This document shows, one piece after another, positions 58,264-64,000 of a stretch of DNA of 64,000 nucleotides. The notes under the pieces were generated by a model. The model made no database searches and had not been told where the DNA came from. It saw only the letters and a list, made by a program, of their open reading frames with translations. The position numbers and the translations under genes are program-made. Source of the DNA: Prochlorococcus sp. AG-402-L18 (GTDB lineage Bacteria; Cyanobacteriota; Cyanobacteriia; PCC-6307; Cyanobiaceae); NCBI GenBank assembly GCA_003216725.1, contig QCIL01000003.1, positions 1 through 64,000 of the forward strand. The letters are read 5' to 3'. Each line of letters opens with the position of its first letter. Positions within the stretch are counted from its first letter, which is position 1.

Positions 58264-59778
58264 TTGAATAAAGAAGCATCATATTTGTCAAATGAAAATG
58301 TAGTTTCTGGATTAGCCAAAAGCTCATTCATATACGCTATATCAAAAATTTTTAATATAGTTTTAGGATTTGTTTCTTTTGGTTTACTAGCACGAAATTT
58401 TTCTCCAGTCGAATTTGGTAAACTTGATTTCTTATTCACAATAATAATATTTATAGGAAACACTGCAATTTTTGGGCAAGATCAAGCTCTCGGTAGATTA
58501 ATAAATGAGCCTATTGATGATAAAGAAAGACTAAAAATTGCTAATCATGGTTTTCTTATTCAGATAGTTTACTCAATTTTTCTAACCTTATTAGTTTTTA
58601 CTTTATACAACTGGCTGATACCTTCTGAGAATATAATTTCTTCATCCTATCCTTCTCTTACTTTTTCTATTAGCCTCATACAAATTCCTTTTTTCGTAAT
58701 ATTATATGCAGGCTTAGGGCTTTTACAATGGTCAAGTTCTAAAAAATCATATGCCTTATTATCGGTTCTTTCTTATTTAATTCCTACAGTTCTTTTATTC
58801 GCTTTAATAAGAAACCATGACTTATCAATAACACAAGTTTTATTACTCTATTTAGTATCTAGATTCATAATTGCAGTTCTCACAATAATATTTTGTTTAA
58901 GAAAATCTTTTTTAAATAAGATTTTTTCAATAGATCTTAATTTAGTAAAAAAGCTCATAATCTTTGCTATTCCTCTAGGTTTAGTTGTTACTTTTGAAAC
59001 TTTTGCACCACTCCTTCAAAGGTATTTAGTTAAATCTATTCTTTCTGATTATGATCTTGGACTATTTGCATTAGCATATAAAATTGCTTCAGTTATTCTA
59101 ATTTTAAGTTCTGCTTTTTCAACTGCATGGGGACCAATCTTCCTGAATTCATATAAAGATCTAAATGCAAAAATTTCTTTTATATTAGTCTTCAAAATAT
59201 TTGTAGTGATTTCATCTATAGGGATAGTTTTTCTTTCTGTTTTTTCATCTAACTTTATAAATATCTTAGGAAGCACTGAATATCAAGCTGCTAAAAACTT
59301 AATTTTGCCTTTAAGTCTTGGAATCTCAATAGAAATTCTTAATGATATTACAGGAATAGGCTTTTTTATTTATAAGAAAAATTATTTTTATACATACTCA
59401 TTCTTATTATTTATTTTTGCCTTCACTTTAATATTTTTACTTTTATCGCCTATTTATGGATATTTATCAATAGGATATTCAATCTTTTTATCATACTTAA
59501 TTAAAAATGTTTTTATCACAATACTTTCAAATAAACTTTATTTTGTAAATTGGCCATATAAGATTGCTTTTTTTTCTTATTCGATAAGTTTTCTAATTAG
59601 CTCTTTAGCAAATCAATATACCACGAGTGCAATTTTAATTAGTAAATTTGCGCTTCTCATTCTAGGTTTATTTCTTTTATTAACTATTTTCTTTCAATCA
59701 TTATCTCAAAAAGAAATAAAAATCTTTAGAAAAACTACTAAATCTTTTACCAAGGAATTAAAAAGATTTATAAATTAA
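58264..59778 (+). CDS. Polysaccharide flippase (Wzx-like MATE/MOP family)
   Basis: ARNFSPVEFGKLDFLFTIIIFIGNTAIFGQDQALGRLI...; about 12-14 TM. Confidence 0.85.
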   Translation: MNKEASYLSNENVVSGLAKSSFIYAISKIFNIVLGFVSFGLLARNFSPVEFGKLDFLFTIIIFIGNTAIFGQDQALGRLINEPIDDKERLKIANHGFLIQIVYSIFLTLLVFTLYNWLIPSENIISSSYPSLTFSISLIQIPFFVILYAGLGLLQWSSSKKSYALLSVLSYLIPTVLLFALIRNHDLSITQVLLLYLVSRFIIAVLTIIFCLRKSFLNKIFSIDLNLVKKLIIFAIPLGLVVTFETFAPLLQRYLVKSILSDYDLGLFALAYKIASVILILSSAFSTAWGPIFLNSYKDLNAKISFILVFKIFVVISSIGIVFLSVFSSNFINILGSTEYQAAKNLILPLSLGISIEILNDITGIGFFIYKKNYFYTYSFLLFIFAFTLIFLLLSPIYGYLSIGYSIFLSYLIKNVFITILSNKLYFVNWPYKIAFFSYSISFLISSLANQYTTSAILISKFALLILGLFLLLTIFFQSLSQKEIKIFRKTTKSFTKELKRFIN

Positions 59779-59871
59779 ATAGATTATAGTTAATGTCTTA
59801 CTTCACAATACTAATTAAAATTAAATCTAATTAAAGTGAAACTCTTTAATGCATAAGGATAATTAAGACTC

Positions 59872-60480
59872 ATGATTACTATTGTTAATTATGGACTTGG
59901 AAATATTGGTTCTATGCTTAACATGCTTAAGTATTTAGATATAGAAGCTACTTTAGAATCAGATCCAGTTAAAATATCAAATTCCGAAAAACTCATATTA
60001 CCTGGAGTAGGTAGCTTTGATATAGCCATGAAAAAAATACATTCTATAGATGGACTCCTGGATGTGTTGAATTTTAAAGCCAAAGAAGAGAGAATTCCAA
60101 TCTTAGGAATATGTCTTGGTATGCAGCTGATGACTAAATCTAGTGAAGAAGGCAAAATAAAAGGCTTGGGATGGATAGAAGCAGAAACTAAAAGATTTCG
60201 CTTAAAAAGTAATCTAAAAGTGCCTCATATGGGTTGGAATAAAGTTAGATCAAGCTCAAACTCCTTACTTTCGGATTTTAACGATATTAATCAAAGATAT
60301 TATTTTGTTCATTCTTATTATGTCTTAGTTGAAAATCAAGTTAACTCATTATTTAAAACAAAATATGGTTTAGAATTTGACTCTGGAATAGTTGATCAAA
60401 ATATTTATGGAGTGCAATTCCATCCTGAAAAAAGCCATAAATTTGGAATGAAATTATTTCAAAAATTTGCCAATCTTTAG
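59872..60480 (+). CDS. hisH: HisH-type glutamine amidotransferase
   Basis: ITIVNYGLGNIGSMLNMLKYL...PILGICLGMQLM...GVQFHPEKSH. Confidence 0.9.
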   Translation: MITIVNYGLGNIGSMLNMLKYLDIEATLESDPVKISNSEKLILPGVGSFDIAMKKIHSIDGLLDVLNFKAKEERIPILGICLGMQLMTKSSEEGKIKGLGWIEAETKRFRLKSNLKVPHMGWNKVRSSSNSLLSDFNDINQRYYFVHSYYVLVENQVNSLFKTKYGLEFDSGIVDQNIYGVQFHPEKSHKFGMKLFQKFANL

Positions 60481-61249
60481 TATGCTTTTAAATCGAATAA
60501 TACCTATAGTCCTCTTGAAAGAGGAAAGTTTAGTTAAAACCTATAAATTCAAATCATTTACGTATGTTGGAGATCCATCTAATACTCTTCGAATATTTAA
60601 CGAACTTTTAGTTGATGAATTAATTGTCTTAGATATCTCTGCAGTAAAATTAAATAAACAGCCTAATTTTAAACTTCTTAAAGAGATTGCAGAAGAATGT
60701 TTTATGCCCCTTACCTATGGAGGGGGTATTACTAATTTAGATCATGCAAAAACTATATTTGATTTAGGCTTTGAAAAGATTTCGATAAATACTAATATTT
60801 TTACTAATCCCGATTTGATTATTGATTTATCATCTTATTTTGGGAGTCAAGCGATTATAGGCTCTATAGATGTAAAAAATAATTTACTCAGAAAACAAAA
60901 GGTTGTTTCTCACGGAGCAACAAAGTTTACGAACTGGGATCCCCTTAGTTGGGCCATTAAGCTCGAAAAACTTGGCGTTGGAGAGATACTTTTAACATCT
61001 GTAGATAGAGAAGGGACTTGGAATGGAATGGATATAAATCTTATTCGTAAAATAACTGATAATATCTCAATACCTTTAATAGCTCATGGAGGAGCAGGAA
61101 CCTTATCTCATATTAGAGAAGCCTTTAAAATAGCGAAAGCTTCCGCAGTAGGATTAGGAAGTATGGTGACATTCCAAAAGAAAGGAAAAGGTGTTTTGGT
61201 TAACTATCCTTCAAGAAATGATATTGATGATTTGCTAGATTCTGATTGA
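60467..61249 (+). CDS. hisF: HisF-type cyclase paralog
   Basis: MLLNRIIPIVLLKEESLVKTYKFKSFTYVGDPSNTLRIFNELLVDELIVLDIS...PLTYGGGI; likely start ATG 60482. Confidence 0.88.
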   Translation: MPIFSMLLNRIIPIVLLKEESLVKTYKFKSFTYVGDPSNTLRIFNELLVDELIVLDISAVKLNKQPNFKLLKEIAEECFMPLTYGGGITNLDHAKTIFDLGFEKISINTNIFTNPDLIIDLSSYFGSQAIIGSIDVKNNLLRKQKVVSHGATKFTNWDPLSWAIKLEKLGVGEILLTSVDREGTWNGMDINLIRKITDNISIPLIAHGGAGTLSHIREAFKIAKASAVGLGSMVTFQKKGKGVLVNYPSRNDIDDLLDSD

Positions 61250-61317
61250 TAGTAATATCATAATTAAAGTAAATATTCTCATTTATTATTTATTTTCAAA
61301 ATATAGTGATTTAATTA

Positions 61318-62487
61318 ATGAATAGTTTAGAACTGCAAGATTTTGACATTGCCAAATCTCAGTATAAAGTTTGTTCAAAATGTATTTATGACGAAAGAGT
61401 TTCAAATATTAAATTTGATGCATTCGGTATTTGTAATTACTGTCATCAAATAAAAGAACTTAAAGAAATTTATGGAACAGGAAATCATAAAGGTAAGAAA
61501 TTACTAAACGAGATAATTCAAAAAATAAAAATTGATGGGAAAAATAAGAATTATGATTGTATTGTAGGAGTTAGTGGTGGAACTGATTCTTCATACTTAA
61601 TTTATTTAACTAAAAAGTGGGGTCTGCGTCCTTTAGCAGTTCATTTTGATAATACTTGGAACACGGCCATTGCAACTATGAATATTCATAATGTATTAAA
61701 TAAATTGGATATAGACCTTTATACGCACGTAGTAGACAATAAAGAAATGGATGATATCATCCGTTCCTTTATTCTTGCTGGAGTGGCAGAAACTGAAGCC
61801 GCAACAGATATGGGTTTCGCATACCTCTTACGTTTGGTTGCAAGAAAGTATTCTATTCATTATGTTTTAGAAGGTCATTCTTTTACAGAAGAAGGAATTA
61901 CTCCTATTGGTAGAAATTATTTTGATGGTAAATATATTCAAAGTATTCATAAAAGATTTGGTAAACGTAAACTTAAAACATACCCTTTAATGACTTTTTC
62001 TAAATTTATGAGGTCTGTTTTTTTCGATAGAATTAAGTTTATTAGACCTCTTTGGTACATCAATTATTCAAAACAAGATGCTCAAGAATTTCTTATTAAA
62101 GAATTTGGTTGGAAATATTATGGAGGTCATCATCTAGAGAATAGATCTGCAGCATTTTTTCATTCAATATATTTACCAACAAAATTTAACTCTGATTTTA
62201 GAAATAATACTATTTCTTGTATGGTTCGCAACGGAATAAAATCAAGAGAACAAGGTTGGAAAGAATACAATACTCCTCCTAAACATGATCCTCATTTATT
62301 GAGCTATGTCAAAAAAAGGTTAAATTTCTCAGATGAAGAGTATCTTAAAATAATGAATAAAGAGCCAAAGTCTTGGAAAGATTATCCAACATACAAGAAA
62401 CGCTTTAAGCTTTTAAGACCTTTATTTTTTTTACTTAGCAAAGCAAAACTTGTGCCAATATCGTTCTATTTAAAATACTGCTTTTAG
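61318..62487 (+). CDS. N-acetyl sugar amidotransferase (PseA/WbpG family)
   Basis: CSKCIYDERVSNIKFDAFGICNYCH...DCIVGVSGGTDSSYL PP-loop; linked to hisH/hisF. Confidence 0.88.
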   Translation: MNSLELQDFDIAKSQYKVCSKCIYDERVSNIKFDAFGICNYCHQIKELKEIYGTGNHKGKKLLNEIIQKIKIDGKNKNYDCIVGVSGGTDSSYLIYLTKKWGLRPLAVHFDNTWNTAIATMNIHNVLNKLDIDLYTHVVDNKEMDDIIRSFILAGVAETEAATDMGFAYLLRLVARKYSIHYVLEGHSFTEEGITPIGRNYFDGKYIQSIHKRFGKRKLKTYPLMTFSKFMRSVFFDRIKFIRPLWYINYSKQDAQEFLIKEFGWKYYGGHHLENRSAAFFHSIYLPTKFNSDFRNNTISCMVRNGIKSREQGWKEYNTPPKHDPHLLSYVKKRLNFSDEEYLKIMNKEPKSWKDYPTYKKRFKLLRPLFFLLSKAKLVPISFYLKYCF

Positions 62488-62541
62488 ATATTCTAGATCA
62501 TTAAAATATATCTTTTATAATTTAATTATATTTACTTTTAT

Positions 62542-63237
62542 TCAATAATTATTTTTATATATTTCAAATTTTTCTATCAGGTCTTTTTCAATTTCCCAAG
62601 GCACAGATTTATACCTTTTACCTTCTCCTAACTTAGAATAACTAATTTTATCTCCATTACTTAACTTATCCAAATAATCTATCATCATCTTAATTTCTAA
62701 ATTCTGTAGTCTAGATAATATATCTACCAGTGAGTCATCTTTATAAACTTTGATTTCCTTTCTATCTATGAGCAAACCTTTATCTATATACTTATCAATT
62801 AAATGAGTGGTTACTCCTTGCTTTAGATTATTTATGATAGCCCATTTTGTATTATCTAAACCTCTATTATCTGGTAATAACCCTGGATGCATATTTAGGA
62901 TTCCTAATTTAAAAGTATTGATTATTCTTTCTGGTATTATTCTTGCTCCAAGTATAATTCCTAATTCAAGAGAATAACTCTTAATAAGTTTTACACATTC
63001 TTCACTTTTATGATCTACAACATGATACGGGATAGAAAAAAGCTTAGCTAAATCTTTTGGGTGAGTATAATCAATATCTTTAAGAGTTTCTCTATATTTA
63101 GATTTATAAAATGTGATCTTTACTGCTTCTGCAGCCAAAATACATTCCGGTTTATATCCATGAATAAATAAATTAATTAAACCTTCATAAGTTTTTTTAT
63201 GTTTAAAATTATATGCAAAAACACCAAATTTCTTCAT
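62542..63237 (-). CDS. Formyltransferase-like protein
   Basis: GILNMHPGLLPDNRGLDNTKWAIINNLKQGVTTHLIDKYIDKGLLI. Confidence 0.78.
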   Translation of the reverse strand: MKKFGVFAYNFKHKKTYEGLINLFIHGYKPECILAAEAVKITFYKSKYRETLKDIDYTHPKDLAKLFSIPYHVVDHKSEECVKLIKSYSLELGIILGARIIPERIINTFKLGILNMHPGLLPDNRGLDNTKWAIINNLKQGVTTHLIDKYIDKGLLIDRKEIKVYKDDSLVDILSRLQNLEIKMMIDYLDKLSNGDKISYSKLGEGKRYKSVPWEIEKDLIEKFEIYKNNY

Positions 63238-63464
63238 TTGTTATTTCAATCATATCGGTAAATTATACATAAATTACACTATATTAAATCAACTTCCAAT
63301 ATGAAATATAAATTATGTTATCTATTTAAAATATAAAAATGATTTTTTTTATTTAAAAAAGATTAATTAAATTTTAGAAAAACTTTATTGTTATTAATGA
63401 TCTATAGAAGTTATCTTAATAATTCGAATTTTAATAATTAACTAAAAATTTTAAGTAATATTTT

Positions 63465-64000
63465 TTAAAATCCCTTTCCTTTATTAATTAAATCATTTCT
63501 ATGACCTCCACCTTTATAGTCATGATTTATGACAACTGATTCTGCATTAATTTTTGACCAAAAGATAGAATGTTTATCCATTCTATTATAGGTTTTTGGT
63601 AGCCAAAGAGTCTTTAAATCAAACCCGCCTTTATTAAAAACAAAATCTAAAAAAGGGTCGTCTCCCTTGTCCTTATTTTTGGTTTCTTTCAAAACATTTA
63701 TCCAATTTATTAATAAATGAATTGATGGTGCCGTATAGCTATATTTTTGAACTCCTCCTGAGCATATAAGTGAATTAGTTTTTGGATCATATGGGATTTT
63801 TCCGAATAAATGATGATCCCTATCCGCAATCCAATTATAAATGGCAAAATCATGATCTCCAAATAATAATTCTGGAAATTGCCAAACTTCAGTATCAATA
63901 TCTAACCAAACAACTGGTTTTCTAAACTTCAACAAAGATTGAAGTATAAAATTCGGTTTAAAGTATGTACCCTCTTCCCAAGTATTGAAGCATTTTTCTA
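63465..64000 (-). CDS. Putative glycosyltransferase (runs off right edge)
   Basis: Frame open to window end: ...KCFNTWEEGTYFKPNFILQSLLKFRKPVVWLDIDTEVWQFPELL; DxD-like DID motif. Confidence 0.6.
   Translation of the reverse strand, partial: EKCFNTWEEGTYFKPNFILQSLLKFRKPVVWLDIDTEVWQFPELLFGDHDFAIYNWIADRDHHLFGKIPYDPKTNSLICSGGVQKYSYTAPSIHLLINWINVLKETKNKDKGDDPFLDFVFNKGGFDLKTLWLPKTYNRMDKHSIFWSKINAESVVINHDYKGGGHRNDLINKGKGF

Noticed and set aside
59872-61249. hisH/hisF as the core histidine biosynthesis genes
   Set aside because: Context (flippase and PseA/WbpG amidotransferase) favours sugar amidation paralogs, though a genome search is required

Overview
The window reads as a high-light Prochlorococcus-like chromosome: low GC, PdxJ, CrtH, TrmFO, PsbY, Hli proteins, Som-type porins, and a PstS/PhoBR cluster. 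The taxonomic call is an inference from these families. Core genes (recC-like to trmFO) occupy about 0-8.5 kb. A nearly identical porin pair follows at 9.9-12.5 kb. A tRNA-Pro(TGG)-anchored island runs from 14.2 to about 38.8 kb. A mixed accessory stretch follows (Hli, RluF-type pseudouridine synthase, DUF1651, DUF411, stand-alone ligase adenylation domain), then a surface-polysaccharide locus (about 48.4-64 kb). The main discovery is the island's architecture. The intact tRNA-Pro is followed by seven more 3' tRNA-Pro fragments; the first four are the same 46-nt piece and the later three are progressively decayed. These fragments divide the island into seven consecutive cargo modules. Nearly every module end carries a pair of short direct repeats about 11 bp apart (one helical turn). 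In modules 1, 2, 3 and partly 6, the left and right pairs have the same module-specific sequence: GGGTAGCT, AGTGGACA, CCGTCAAAA, TGCGGA[CA]AAAT. This is what arm-type sites of an attL/attR pair would look like for tyrosine-recombinase elements of tycheposon type. No integrase is visible. The largest module (about 9.3 kb) carries the complete arsR-gapdh-arsJ / chrA / pstS / porin / phoRB phosphate-arsenate cluster. Other notable items are a PsbF-like fusion protein lacking the heme-ligand His, twin structured sRNA candidates, an orphan BfiI/NgoFVII-like nuclease and an atypical response regulator lacking the phospho-acceptor Asp.
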